A stretch of DNA of 44,343 bases, from positions 24,881-69,223 of the forward strand of contig DIXX01000003.1 in assembly GCA_002428805.1 (NCBI GenBank). Reading direction: 5' to 3'. The notes under the pieces are model-generated. The model worked only from the letters and a program-made list of their open reading frames with translations. It was not told the origin of the DNA and ran no database searches. Positions within the stretch are counted from its first letter, which is position 1; each line of letters opens with the position of its first letter. The position numbers were made by a program, and so were the translations under genes. This stretch comes from Cetobacterium sp. UBA6069. GTDB lineage: Bacteria; Fusobacteriota; Fusobacteriia; Fusobacteriales; Fusobacteriaceae. Below, piece by piece: positions 16,541 through 25,289 of the stretch.

Positions 16541-18046
16541 ATTTATCTGACTTTTTATTTTTTTAATCAGATTATATTTTAATTCTAACAAATCTTTAGA
16601 TAAATCCACTTTATATTGATGTGGATTTTCAAGTCTTTTTCTCTCATCAGAAACCTTTTCTAAAGAGTTTAAATAATACTCTCTTGATCCTACAACATCA
16701 TTTAATTGAGATGCCTCAGGTTTTATAACTCCATTTTTCACAAATTCATTTGTTAGTTTTCTAAATGAATACTCTCCATTTTTTAACAAACTACATTTAA
16801 ACTCATATTTTTCATCTCTTATAGTTAGATCATCACCATTTAAAAGTTTAATTTTATCAACATCTTTATTTACAAGTGTTATTAAATCTGCATATGCAAA
16901 ACCTTCACTATCATAGATTCTATAAACCTCTTTAAATCCTGGATTTGAAATTTTTATTACATCTTCAGATAGCTTTATAACAGGATTATTATCTATTTCA
17001 ACTATTTTGTAAACCCCTCCAAAACAAGGGTTTGATTTACTAACTGCGATTGCATCTCCAACACCAAATATATCTACTGCCGCTCCTTGCTCTTTTAAAG
17101 ATTTTATCAATGATTCATTCAATGAGTTTGTTAGGAAAATTTTTGCTTTTTTAAACCCAGCCAAATCTAAAGCTTTTCTACATTTTTTTGATAAATAAGC
17201 CAAATCTCCAGAATCTATCCTTATTCCATAAATTCCTTTATAAGAATCATCTATTCCATTATCTTTAAAACTCTGAATAGCATTTTTTAATCCAATACCT
17301 ACTGTATTGTATGTATCTATTAATAGTATCAATGAATTTGCTTTTCTTTCTCTTCTGTGCTTTATAAATGTATCAAAAGCCTTTTTTTCAGCATCTGCCC
17401 CTACACCAAAAGCTTGTATATATGAGTGTGCCATTGTTCCAACACTTGGAACTCCATATTTATACTCTGTCACAAGATTAGAATGTGATAAACATCCACC
17501 GATTATTGATGCTTTCGTTCCAGCTACAGCGCTATCAAAACCATGAGCTCTTCTACTTCCAAATGAAGTCACTGGAATTGGTGAAGCTGCTCTTGTTACT
17601 CTAGAAGCTTTTGTTGCAATAGCTAATTGCATATTCATTAAATTTAAAATTGGTGTTTCTAGTATTTTTGCTTCAATTAGCGGAGCTTTTATTGTAATTA
17701 TTGGCTCATTTGGATATACAATCTCCCCATCTCTCATAGCATATAAATTCCCTGTGAATTTCATTTTAACTAAATATTCTAAAAGATGTTTTTCTTCAAT
17801 TATTTTAGAAAAATACTCTCTTTTTTCATCTTCACTAGTTTTGTTCAAAATATCAATAAGTTCAATTACCTCTTGAACTCCTGAAACAACTGCAAAACCA
17901 CCATCTTCAGTTTTTCTAAAGTACATATCAAATATAGCTTCCTTCTCCTGCATCTCTTCCATTAAAAAAATGTCACTTTCAGTATATTGATATCTATCTG
18001 AATTAATAACCTTTGCAAAATCCGTTAAAACTCTTTCTCTCCCCAT
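16538..18046 (-). CDS. pncB: Nicotinate phosphoribosyltransferase
   Basis: PncB joins nicotinate and PRPP to give nicotinate mononucleotide in NAD salvage. The 502-residue protein has the N-terminal MQEKEAIFDMYFRK region, TSFGSRRAHGFDSAVAGTKASIIGG near 160-185, LLIDTYNT near 241, YGIRIDSGDLAYLSKKCRKALD near 273, and FGVGDAIAVS with GGVYKIVEI near 328. Length fits the longer, Gram-positive-like form. ATG at 18046 follows AGAGG. It is divergent from dtd and shares with it a roughly 98-base promoter region. Confidence 0.95.
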   Translation of the reverse strand: MGRERVLTDFAKVINSDRYQYTESDIFLMEEMQEKEAIFDMYFRKTEDGGFAVVSGVQEVIELIDILNKTSEDEKREYFSKIIEEKHLLEYLVKMKFTGNLYAMRDGEIVYPNEPIITIKAPLIEAKILETPILNLMNMQLAIATKASRVTRAASPIPVTSFGSRRAHGFDSAVAGTKASIIGGCLSHSNLVTEYKYGVPSVGTMAHSYIQAFGVGADAEKKAFDTFIKHRRERKANSLILLIDTYNTVGIGLKNAIQSFKDNGIDDSYKGIYGIRIDSGDLAYLSKKCRKALDLAGFKKAKIFLTNSLNESLIKSLKEQGAAVDIFGVGDAIAVSKSNPCFGGVYKIVEIDNNPVIKLSEDVIKISNPGFKEVYRIYDSEGFAYADLITLVNKDVDKIKLLNGDDLTIRDEKYEFKCSLLKNGEYSFRKLTNEFVKNGVIKPEASQLNDVVGSREYYLNSLEKVSDERKRLENPHQYKVDLSKDLLELKYNLIKKIKSQIN

Positions 18047-18091
18047 TTTGTACCTCTTTTTAAATTGTTAGTTTTTTATTTTTTCTTAATA

Positions 18092-18121
18092 ATTATATCA
18101 TTTTTATGGTATAATTACCAA
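18092..18121. promoter_or_regulatory. Divergent pncB/dtd promoters
   Basis: For pncB (minus): TTGGTA at 18121-18116, an 18-base spacer, then extended -10 TGATATAAT at 18100-18092. For dtd (plus): extended -10 TGGTATAAT at 18107-18115 with no clear -35. The two elements are interleaved, so RNA polymerase binding at one should exclude the other. Confidence 0.6.
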
Positions 18122-18144
18122 TAAAAATAGAAAAGGAGAGATTG

Positions 18145-18591
18145 ATGAGAGCTGTTATACAAAGAGTTAGACATGCGAGTGTTACTGTAGATAATGAAAT
18201 TACTGGAAAAATAAACCATGGATTCTTAATACTTCTAGGTGTTACACATAGTGATACTGAAAAAGAGGTAGATTGGTTAGCTAAAAAAATTACTGATTTA
18301 AGAGTTTTTAATGATGCTGACGACAAAATGAATCTTGGATTAAAAGATGTTGATGGTGAACTACTTGTAATCTCACAATTTACGCTTTATGGAAATTGCA
18401 TCAAAGGACGTCGTCCTGCATTTATCGATGCTGCTAAACCAGATATGGCTAATGAACTTTATGAAAAATTTTTAAAGAAATGTAAAGATCTTGGTTTCAA
18501 AACTGAAGCTGGAATTTTTGGTGCGGATATGAAGGTTGAACTTTTAAATGATGGACCTGTGACTTTAATTATTGATACAAACGATAGATAA
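18145..18591 (+). CDS. dtd: D-aminoacyl-tRNA deacylase
   Basis: Dtd removes D-amino acids (and glycine mischarged on tRNA-Ala) from tRNA. The 148-residue protein has the two active-site motifs SQFTLYG (77-83) and NDGPVT (135-140), and the start MRAVIQRVRHASVTV is canonical. The ATG at 18145 is spaced correctly from AAAGGAG; a TTG one codon upstream is less likely. The hydroxyacid oxidase gene follows after 40 bases with its own strong ribosome site. Confidence 0.96.
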   Translation: MRAVIQRVRHASVTVDNEITGKINHGFLILLGVTHSDTEKEVDWLAKKITDLRVFNDADDKMNLGLKDVDGELLVISQFTLYGNCIKGRRPAFIDAAKPDMANELYEKFLKKCKDLGFKTEAGIFGADMKVELLNDGPVTLIIDTNDR

Positions 18592-18631
18592 TTAAGTTGA
18601 AATAAATTAAGAGAATTATTTGGAGGGGATT

Positions 18632-19657
18632 ATGGATATAAAAGAGGTTAAAAAAAATGCAAAGGAAAGAATGAAAGATTTTTGTATATTATGTCCAGAG
18701 TGTAATGGTCGTTGGTGTGCTGGTAAGGTTCCAGGAATGGGTGGAGCTGGAAACGGAGGAAGTTTTACAAGAACATTTGAAAAACTTAAAGAAGTTAAAT
18801 TAGCTATGAGAACTTTACATAATGTTTCTGACCCTAAATTATCATATTCTATTTTTGAAGAAGAACTTTCTTTCCCTGCTATTGTTGCACCTATAACGGG
18901 AACAAAATTCAATATGGGTGGATATGTAAACGATATCGAATATTCTGAAGATGTTGTTCTAGGAGCTCTTGATGCTGGAACTATAGCTATGGTTGGTGAC
19001 ACAGGAGATCCTAATTGTTTTGCAGCAGGAATAGATGCTATCAAAAAAGCAAACGGAAAAGGAATTGCTATTATAAAGCCAAGAGAAAATTCCGAAATTA
19101 TAAAAAGAATCAAAATAGCTGAAGCAGCTGGTGCTATAGCTGTTGGAGTTGATGTGGATGGAGCTGGATTAGTGACTATGAAACTCTTCAATCAACCAGT
19201 TGGGCCAAAGTCTTTAAATGATTTAAAAGAGATTATAGCTTCAACAGATCTTCCATTTATAGTAAAAGGTATTTTAACTGTAGATGAAGCCAAGCTTTGT
19301 GTTGCAGCTGGTGCTGCTGCAATTGTTGTTTCAAATCATGGTGGTCGTTGCTTAAACGAAACTTTTGCTCCTGCAGAAGTTTTAAAAGATATTGCAGAAG
19401 CTGTTGGAGATGATATTATTGTTTTAGCTGATGGTGGTGTTAGAGAAGGGGTAGATATTTTAAAATATCTTGCTCTCGGAGCTAAAGCTGTTTTGATTGG
19501 AAGACCTATTATCTGGGGTTCTATCGGTGGCAGACAACAGGGTGTAAAAGTTGTTTTAGATACTCTTAAGGCTCAACTTTACCAAAGTATGATACTTACT
19601 GGTGCAGAGGATGTTAAAAATTATAAAAATTTCTCTTGCATTTTATACACTAAATAA
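18632..19657 (+). CDS. FMN-dependent alpha-hydroxy-acid oxidase/dehydrogenase with N-terminal cysteine motif
   Basis: This is a 341-residue TIM-barrel FMN enzyme of the lactate oxidase/glycolate oxidase family. It shows IVAPITGT (FMN phosphate side), VKGILTVDEAKLCVAAGA, VSNHGGRC with the catalytic His-Arg near 240, and VLADGGVREGVDILKYLALGAKAVLIGRP. Unlike classical members it begins with Cx2Cx2Cx4C (C18, C21, C24, C29; CILCPECNGRWC), and the usual N-terminal FMN-contact Tyr region is replaced. Anaerobe homologues share this form, so a dehydrogenase or reductase role is more likely than oxidase activity. ATG at 18632 follows GGAGGGG. Confidence 0.85.
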   Translation: MDIKEVKKNAKERMKDFCILCPECNGRWCAGKVPGMGGAGNGGSFTRTFEKLKEVKLAMRTLHNVSDPKLSYSIFEEELSFPAIVAPITGTKFNMGGYVNDIEYSEDVVLGALDAGTIAMVGDTGDPNCFAAGIDAIKKANGKGIAIIKPRENSEIIKRIKIAEAAGAIAVGVDVDGAGLVTMKLFNQPVGPKSLNDLKEIIASTDLPFIVKGILTVDEAKLCVAAGAAAIVVSNHGGRCLNETFAPAEVLKDIAEAVGDDIIVLADGGVREGVDILKYLALGAKAVLIGRPIIWGSIGGRQQGVKVVLDTLKAQLYQSMILTGAEDVKNYKNFSCILYTK

Positions 19658-19664
19658 GTATAAT
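19636..19664 (+). promoter_or_regulatory. tpx promoter
   Basis: TTGCAT at 19636-19641 and a perfect TATAAT at 19659-19664 are separated by 17 bases. The -35 lies inside the last codons of the preceding oxidase gene. Confidence 0.65.
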
Positions 19665-19693
19665 TTAAATACAAAATTTAGGGAGGTTTTATC

Positions 19694-20200
19694 ATGGAAA
19701 GAAAAGATGTTATTACATTTGCAGGTAGTCCACTAACATTAGTAGGAAAAGAATTAATTGTTGGAGATGTTGCTCCAAACTTTACTGTTACTAAAACTGA
19801 TTTATCACCTCTTTCTTTAGCAGATTTAAAAGGAAAAACAATAATTATTTCAGCTATGCCATCTGTCGATACTTCTGTTTGTGAATTACAAACAATTAGA
19901 TTCAATAAAGAAGCTTCTACGTTAGGAGATGTTGTAATCTTAACCGTTTCAATGGATTTACCTTTTGCCTTAAGTAGATTCTGTGGTGCTAAAAATATAG
20001 AAAATGCAATAACTACTTCAGACTATAAAGATAGAGAGTTTTCACATAACTATGGATTATTCATCAAAGAACTTGCACTTGTTTCAAGAGCAGTTTTTAT
20101 AATTGATAAAGATGGGAAAATTGCCTATACTGAATATTTAAAAGAGATTACTGAAGAGCCTAACTACGATTCAGCTTTAGAAGCATTAAAAAAATTATAA
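19694..20200 (+). CDS. tpx: Thiol peroxidase
   Basis: Tpx is an atypical 2-Cys peroxiredoxin that reduces alkyl hydroperoxides and H2O2 with thioredoxin. The 168-residue protein has peroxidatic Cys63 in SVDTSVCELQTIRFN and resolving Cys97 in LSRFCGAK, 34 residues apart as expected. The start region ITFAGSPLTLVG is typical. AGGGAGG precedes the ATG. It probably protects this presumed anaerobe against peroxide. It has its own promoter and shares a terminator with popT. Confidence 0.96.
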   Translation: MERKDVITFAGSPLTLVGKELIVGDVAPNFTVTKTDLSPLSLADLKGKTIIISAMPSVDTSVCELQTIRFNKEASTLGDVVILTVSMDLPFALSRFCGAKNIENAITTSDYKDREFSHNYGLFIKELALVSRAVFIIDKDGKIAYTEYLKEITEEPNYDSALEALKKL

Positions 20201-20213
20201 TAAAAAATAAAAA

Positions 20214-20245
20214 CCACTCGAAATATATTTTTATATCTCGAGTGG
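20214..20245. terminator. Bidirectional intrinsic terminator (tpx/popT)
   Basis: CCACTCGA (20214-20221) pairs with TCGAGTGG (20238-20245), followed inward by ATATA/TATAT. An A-rich left flank and T-rich right flank allow termination of both converging genes. Confidence 0.88.
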
Positions 20246-20256
20246 AATTTTTTATT

Positions 20257-21000
20257 CTATATAAATAAAGTCTGTACAATCTCTATCAACGACACTACTA
20301 TAATTCCTACTATAAAGTTTAAAGTATAGCTTCTATACTTATTCAAAAGAACGTTTATAGCTTTTGAAACTAAAACCAATCCAATTCCTGTCCCTGCTGC
20401 AAAAAAGATTAATGGCAGTATCGCAAAACTTTTTATATACCCTAAAATATTGTAATACTCACCTAATAATATCAGAAGTAAAGATCCTGAAATCCCTGGA
20501 ATTACCATTGCACCTGCAGCGACTAATCCACAGAAAAATAGTTTCATACCATAACCTACAGTAAATAAAGTTTCTGCACTTCTAACTATCTCCTCTCCTG
20601 CTATTGCTTTTGTTAGTAGCATAAAAGCTCCTGTAAAAACTACTCCTCCTAAAAATGCAATTAAATTATCTTTTTTAAAGAATTTTTCTCCTTTTAAAAT
20701 AACAGGAATTGAAGGAAGTATTAAAAATAAAAATGCAATTGTAGTTCCTTTAGGATATAACTCATACATCTTAGATATAACTCCTGCAAAAGCAACTATT
20801 CCTAAAACTGCACCTGCACCAATCTGAGATAAAAATTTAGCATACTCTACTTTTTTTTCCATTGAAGCCGTTAAAAAGTTTCCAACTGCTTCTGTCAGTT
20901 TATCATAAATTCCTAACACAACAGCTAAGGTTCCTCCTGAAACCCCTGGTAATACATTAGCTATTCCTATTACAATTCCTTTTAAAAAAATTTTCAACAT
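20257..21000 (-). CDS. popT: DUF368/PopT-family polyprenyl-phosphate transporter
   Basis: DUF368 proteins such as S. aureus PopT recycle undecaprenyl phosphate across the membrane for peptidoglycan and other envelope polymers. The 247-residue protein has about seven hydrophobic segments. It also has the two inverted DUF368 repeats: GIVIGIANVLPGVSGGTLAVVLGIYDKL at 9-36, and the matching CGLVAAGAMVIPGISGSLLLILLGEYYNIL near 156-185. It starts 8 bases after the transposase-derived gene, so both are presumably on one transcript. Lipid A and PE genes nearby fit an envelope theme, though not a shared operon. Confidence 0.9.
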   Translation of the reverse strand: MLKIFLKGIVIGIANVLPGVSGGTLAVVLGIYDKLTEAVGNFLTASMEKKVEYAKFLSQIGAGAVLGIVAFAGVISKMYELYPKGTTIAFLFLILPSIPVILKGEKFFKKDNLIAFLGGVVFTGAFMLLTKAIAGEEIVRSAETLFTVGYGMKLFFCGLVAAGAMVIPGISGSLLLILLGEYYNILGYIKSFAILPLIFFAAGTGIGLVLVSKAINVLLNKYRSYTLNFIVGIIVVSLIEIVQTLFI

Positions 21001-21008
21001 AGTCTCTC

Positions 21009-22070
21009 CTAGTATTCTTTTATTAATTTAGCACTATCTACAAATTCATCTTCTAAATATATATCAACTCTCTCTTTTAAAAACTCACTGTAAAAAACAT
21101 CTACAATTTTTCCTTCATAATCTTTTAAAACAGGGCTATTATATAAATTGTTTTTTACCCTAACTCCATTGTTATAGATTTTTCTTTTGTATCTATTTAA
21201 AAAATATAAAAGCTTATAATTTTCATCAACTATTTTTCCTCTTTCTTTATCTACCTCTATGAAGAGGTATTTTTTTATAAAAATACAAATTTTTTCTAAT
21301 GTTATAGATTTTGATTTAGTAAATTCTTTCAGTATATCTGTATCAATATACCTTACAAAACCAAGCATATCTTGATCTGGTTCCTCTTGAATAAAATTTA
21401 TTTTAGTTTCAAAAAAGATATTTCTCAATAAAACTTTAGAAGCTCCTTCTATTTTTAAATCTAAAGATATATTTTTAGGATAGGCTCCCTCAATTATAAT
21501 ACTTTCTCTTATAAAATTAAATAATTTTTTTAATTCTCTTTTTTCCTCTTCAAAAATAAAATTAACCATTTTATAGTTTTCTTTATTATAAAAAATAGTT
21601 AGATAAAATATTTTATTTTTATTATTGAAAAAAGGAATGGGAACAGCTTTTTGTATAATAGCGTATTCATATACCTGATTTTTTTTTACTGATTTTATTG
21701 AGTTTAACTTTATATTTTCATCTAAATTATTTATTATTCTAAAAAAAGTTGGATAACTTATCATACTATTATATACATTCAAAGTATTTTTAGCTTTTTC
21801 ATACAACTTAGTAATAGGTAGGCCGTGATACTCTTTATATAAATTTTTCAAATAATCTAGTACATCATCATTAACTTTTTTAAAGGTATTTTTGTCTGTT
21901 CTTATTTTTTTGGCTAAACCTTTTTCACCAGAATCTCTATACTGACTCACCCACCTTTTAAGAGTTGCATAAGATATTTGAGTTTCTTTTTCTATATCTT
22001 TGAGCTTCTTCTCCTTTTTAAAAAAGGGCTCAAGTATCTTATATTTTCTATTTTTTTCGTCCTGTTGCAT
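21009..22070 (-). CDS. Mu-type transposase-derived DNA-binding protein, probably catalytically dead
   Basis: The 353-residue protein has the architecture of Mu/Tn7-TnsB-type transposases. An N-terminal HTH comes first (ISYATLKRWVSQYRDSGEKGLAKKIRTD, about 32-59), then a second DNA-binding segment ending SYPTFFRIINNL, a degenerate integrase core (about 125-260), and a Mu-C-like beta barrel (NNGVRVKNNLYNSPVLKDYEGKIVDVFYS). The expected DDE residues are not seen: VPIPFFNNKN replaces the first Asp region, DLKIEG replaces DNG, and LGFVRYI replaces GxxER. No terminal repeats flank it. A DNA-binding regulator is my inference. It is transcribed with popT and divergently from ptsG. Confidence 0.7.
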   Translation of the reverse strand: MQQDEKNRKYKILEPFFKKEKKLKDIEKETQISYATLKRWVSQYRDSGEKGLAKKIRTDKNTFKKVNDDVLDYLKNLYKEYHGLPITKLYEKAKNTLNVYNSMISYPTFFRIINNLDENIKLNSIKSVKKNQVYEYAIIQKAVPIPFFNNKNKIFYLTIFYNKENYKMVNFIFEEEKRELKKLFNFIRESIIIEGAYPKNISLDLKIEGASKVLLRNIFFETKINFIQEEPDQDMLGFVRYIDTDILKEFTKSKSITLEKICIFIKKYLFIEVDKERGKIVDENYKLLYFLNRYKRKIYNNGVRVKNNLYNSPVLKDYEGKIVDVFYSEFLKERVDIYLEDEFVDSAKLIKEY

Positions 22071-22104
22071 ACCTTGCTTACTCCCTTTTAAATTCTTTTG
22101 TTAA

Positions 22105-22113
22105 ATTATAACA
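22105..22113 (-). promoter_or_regulatory. Promoter of the transposase-derived gene-popT operon
   Basis: The minus strand reads TGTTATAAT (22113-22105), a consensus extended -10, 35 bases before the start codon. Upstream there is only a T-run, with no real -35. Confidence 0.55.
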
Positions 22114-22157
22114 CAGATAGTCCCTAAAAAAAAGGCTCATTTATTTTGATAATTTTC

Positions 22158-22186
22158 TTGACTTTTTTTAAAATAAAATGTATTCT
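22158..22186 (+). promoter_or_regulatory. ptsG promoter
   Basis: TTGACT (22158-22163) and TATTCT (22181-22186) are spaced by exactly 17 bases. The roughly 50-base leader contains GTGA and TCAC half-sites 26 bases end to end (22191-22216), a weak candidate operator. The ribosome site is GGAGGAG. Confidence 0.7.
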
Positions 22187-22241
22187 TTTAGTGACTTAAT
22201 GGTTCTTTATTATCACAATATAAATATATGGAGGAGTTTTT

Positions 22242-23717
22242 ATGAAATTATTTGCTGAAGTTCAAAAAATCGGTAAAGCTTTAATGACACCGGTTGCAAT
22301 TTTACCAGCTGCTGGTATATTCCTTGCTGCTGGAAACAAATTAGGAATACCTTTAATGGAGCAAGCTGGAGGAGTAATATTTGGTAACTTACCACTTCTA
22401 TTCGCTGTTGGTGCTGCTATCGGTCTTGTTGGTGGAGACGGAATCGCTGCTCTTGCTGCTATCGTTGCTTTATTAATCATGAATACAACTATGGGAGCTC
22501 TTACAGATGCTGCTAACGGAATCGCTGCTGGTAACCCAGCTTTCGCTGAAGTTTTAGGAATACCTACACTTCAAACTGGAGTTTTCGGAGGATTAATCGC
22601 TGGTATTATTGCTGCTGTTTGTTATAAGAAGTTCTACAAAACAGAATTACCTGCTTTCTTAGGATTCTTTGCTGGAAAAAGATTAGTTCCTATTATGACT
22701 GCTGTTCTTGCTTTCTTAGTAGGTTTAGCAATGCCATACATCTGGCAACCAGTTCAAGCTGGACTTGCTCAACTTTCATTCTTAGCTAACGAAACAAATA
22801 CTAATATCTCTACATTACTATTTGGTATCACAGAAAGAGCGTTAATCCCATTCGGATTACACCACATCTTCTACTCACCATTCTGGTACCAATTTGGTGA
22901 ATATACAAACGCTGCTGGACAAATCGTTAATGGAGACCAAGCAATCTGGTTTGCAATGTTTAAAGATGGAGTTCACTCATTCGATTCAGCTACTTACTCT
23001 GGAGCTGGTAAGTTCTTAACTGGTAAATTCCCATTCATGATGTTTGGATTACCTGCTGCTGCTCTTGCTATGTATCACGAAGCTAAATCTGAAAACAAAA
23101 AGTTAGCTGCTGGAATATTATTCTCTGCTGCTCTTACTTCATTCTTAACTGGAATAACTGAGCCTTTAGAGTTCTCATTCCTATTCGTTGCACCAATCCT
23201 TTATGGAATTCACTGTGTGTTCGCAGGATTATCATTCATGTTAATGAATATGTTTAAAGTTAGAATTGGTATGACATTCTCTGGTGGAGTTATCGACTAT
23301 ATCATGTTCGGTGTTTTACCTGGAACTGAAGGATTCAAAACTAACTGGCCAATGGTTATTGTTATAGGATTAGGATTCTCTGTTATCTACTACTTAGGAT
23401 TCAGATTCTTCATCAGAAAGTTCAATTTAGCTACTCCTGGAAGAGAAGCAGCTACTGAAGCTAGCAATGCACCAAAAGCTGAAGGAAGCGAATTAGCTGT
23501 TTTAGTTCTTGCTGCTCTTGGTGGAAAAGAAAATGTAATCTCTGTTGATGCTTGTATCACAAGATTAAGACTTGAAGTTAAAGATACTTCAATTGTTAAC
23601 GATGCAGAGTTAAAAAGATTAGGAGCTTCTGGAGTTCTAAAAGTTGGACAAAATGGAGTTCAAGCTATATTTGGTGCTAAAGCACAATTTATCGCTAACG
23701 ATATAAAAGGATTATAA
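22242..23717 (+). CDS. ptsG: PTS glucose-type transporter subunit IICB
   Basis: This membrane sugar permease phosphorylates its substrate during uptake, taking phosphate from HPr via a separate IIA. The 491-residue protein has the IIC domain (about 1-385; [36 protein letters not shown], the substrate-site motif GITEPLEF). A linker and a IIB domain with phosphorylated Cys438 in [13 protein letters not shown] follow. No IIA domain is attached. Glucose is most likely, but N-acetylglucosamine-type members are close. GC-richer codons such as GCT and GGA suggest high expression. It is monocistronic. Confidence 0.92.
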   Translation: MKLFAEVQKIGKALMTPVAILPAAGIFLAAGNKLGIPLMEQAGGVIFGNLPLLFAVGAAIGLVGGDGIAALAAIVALLIMNTTMGALTDAANGIAAGNPAFAEVLGIPTLQTGVFGGLIAGIIAAVCYKKFYKTELPAFLGFFAGKRLVPIMTAVLAFLVGLAMPYIWQPVQAGLAQLSFLANETNTNISTLLFGITERALIPFGLHHIFYSPFWYQFGEYTNAAGQIVNGDQAIWFAMFKDGVHSFDSATYSGAGKFLTGKFPFMMFGLPAAALAMYHEAKSENKKLAAGILFSAALTSFLTGITEPLEFSFLFVAPILYGIHCVFAGLSFMLMNMFKVRIGMTFSGGVIDYIMFGVLPGTEGFKTNWPMVIVIGLGFSVIYYLGFRFFIRKFNLATPGREAATEASNAPKAEGSELAVLVLAALGGKENVISVDACITRLRLEVKDTSIVNDAELKRLGASGVLKVGQNGVQAIFGAKAQFIANDIKGL

Positions 23718-23740
23718 TAAAAAATTATAAGATAAACAAA

Positions 23741-23763
23741 GGGAGGAGCTCATTGCTCCTCCC
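23741..23763. terminator. Terminator hairpin overlapping the methyltransferase stop
   Basis: GGGAGGAGC (23741-23749) and its exact complement GCTCCTCCC (23755-23763) surround a 5-base loop. The methyltransferase's last codons and stop (23750-23752) lie in the hairpin. The minus-strand flank TTTGTTTATC suits termination; the plus flank TTATATC is weaker for ptsG. Confidence 0.8.
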
Positions 23764-25288
23764 TTATATCTATACCCATAATTTTACTAAAGTATAAATC
23801 TATTCTCTCTTGAATCCCCTCATCATAATTATCTATTTGCTTCTCTACCAAACCAACAATTTCCTTTAACTCTTCCTCTTTATCTGGATAATAAAGTGGA
23901 CACTCCTTTAAAGGTGTTGAATAGAACTCTAAGTTTTTCCCTTTTTTCTTTCCTATATAATTAAACCAATAATAAAAAACTTTTGAATTTAAATATCCTA
24001 AAATATAAAATAGATTTACTTCAGAATTTTTAGCTGTTAAATAATATACATCAGCACTACTATAAAATGGATTTTCTGTATATCCAAAATTATTTGTTTT
24101 ACATCTTTGTCTCACAACAATCTTCGGTTTTAGAAAAATTTCCTCATCTCTAGCCCACTGAAGTTCCCACCAATTTATCCTATTATTAACCACTTCTCTT
24201 CTGAGAGAAAGTTTACTTTTATACTCTAGTAGATAACTCATTAAATTTTCATCTAGCTTTGATTTTCCATTTAGATATATTATCCAAAACGGTGGTTTTT
24301 TTGAAACTTCATATTTCCCAACATCTTTATTTTTATAAAATGGTTTTAAATAATCTCCAAATTCTTCTTTGTATTCATCAAAAACAAATACTTTATCTGC
24401 ACCACTAACTATTCCTTGATTTACATTTAATAAATCTCCTAATATTTTATTACTATTCATTCTAATTTTTTCAATATTTTTTTTACAAAATGGAGGTATC
24501 AAATTTATTTTGCTGTGCTCTTCTCCAAAAATATTGCTTTGATCTATTTCATATTCCAAGCCGTCATCTTTTACAAAAATTTCCTCTTCACTTTTTGATT
24601 TTCGCCAATAAAATATAACATTATGCTGACCTATTGCATCTTTAAAAATTGAGTGACTATAATTTTCAATTCTGAAAAATTCACCTTCAGATTTTAATTT
24701 CTCTCTTAATCCTTCTGCACTATCAGCTTTTAACCAATAATTTGTTGTCAGATAAACCAAAATGCCATCCTCTTTTAAAATATCTATACCCTTTTCGATA
24801 AAAAAATAAAAATAGTCCATTTTAGGTTTATAATATTTTTTTCCAAAATCAGTCTCTTTTATTATATGAAAAACTTCTTTATGATTTTTTTCTCCTAAAT
24901 AAGGGGGATTTCCAATTACTATATCATATTTTTCATCCATTTTTTCATAGAGTGAATCACACTCTTTTATATTTAAATTTCCCTCTATTCCATATTTAAA
25001 GAAAAGAGCCTGAGCTCTTTTCTTTAATGTATCTAAAGCTTTAGAATCGATATCAAATCCTGTTAACCACTTTTCACTATATTTATACTCACCAAATACC
25101 TTTTTTGATACTTTTAATAACTCCTCTAGCATAGCTAAAAGTAAGTTTCCTGACCCACAAGATATATCTACTATTTTTATATCTAGTAATTTTTCTTTTG
25201 AGGTTTTTTCTAAATATTTATCCAATGATATTTTTGCCATACTTATTGCGTATTCTTCTGGAGTATATATTTTATAATTATATTCCAA
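23750..25288 (-). CDS. Solitary type IIG/CamA-like N6-adenine DNA methyltransferase
   Basis: The 512-residue enzyme has a SAM site DISCGSGN (41-48), an acidic FDID loop near 78-81 and the catalytic NPPY at 127-130, marking a gamma-type N6-adenine methyltransferase. About 270-480 resembles a TaqI-like target-recognition domain (NVNQGIVSGADKVFVF, RQRCKTNNFGYTENPFYSSADVYYL, FYILGYLNSKVFYYWF). No nuclease motif (PD-ExK) was noticed and no restriction gene adjoins it. It begins one base after scpA and is last in the polA-whiA-ribF-scpA operon, suggesting a housekeeping or epigenetic role rather than restriction. Confidence 0.85.
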   Translation of the reverse strand: MEYNYKIYTPEEYAISMAKISLDKYLEKTSKEKLLDIKIVDISCGSGNLLLAMLEELLKVSKKVFGEYKYSEKWLTGFDIDSKALDTLKKRAQALFFKYGIEGNLNIKECDSLYEKMDEKYDIVIGNPPYLGEKNHKEVFHIIKETDFGKKYYKPKMDYFYFFIEKGIDILKEDGILVYLTTNYWLKADSAEGLREKLKSEGEFFRIENYSHSIFKDAIGQHNVIFYWRKSKSEEEIFVKDDGLEYEIDQSNIFGEEHSKINLIPPFCKKNIEKIRMNSNKILGDLLNVNQGIVSGADKVFVFDEYKEEFGDYLKPFYKNKDVGKYEVSKKPPFWIIYLNGKSKLDENLMSYLLEYKSKLSLRREVVNNRINWWELQWARDEEIFLKPKIVVRQRCKTNNFGYTENPFYSSADVYYLTAKNSEVNLFYILGYLNSKVFYYWFNYIGKKKGKNLEFYSTPLKECPLYYPDKEEELKEIVGLVEKQIDNYDEGIQERIDLYFSKIMGIDIREEQ

Positions 25289-25289
25289 C

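Noticed and set aside
22191..22216. GTGA...TCAC as a firm catabolite-control operator for ptsG
   Set aside because: Only four bases on each side are symmetric and the interior does not pair, so it is too weak to call as more than a passing candidate.
21009..22240. Intact insertion sequence or transposon
   Set aside because: No terminal inverted repeats, target duplications or partner genes were seen, catalytic residues appear lost, and the gene is integrated in an operon with popT.
23750..25288. Complete restriction-modification system
   Set aside because: No endonuclease domain was recognised in the protein and both neighbours (scpA, ptsG) are housekeeping genes.
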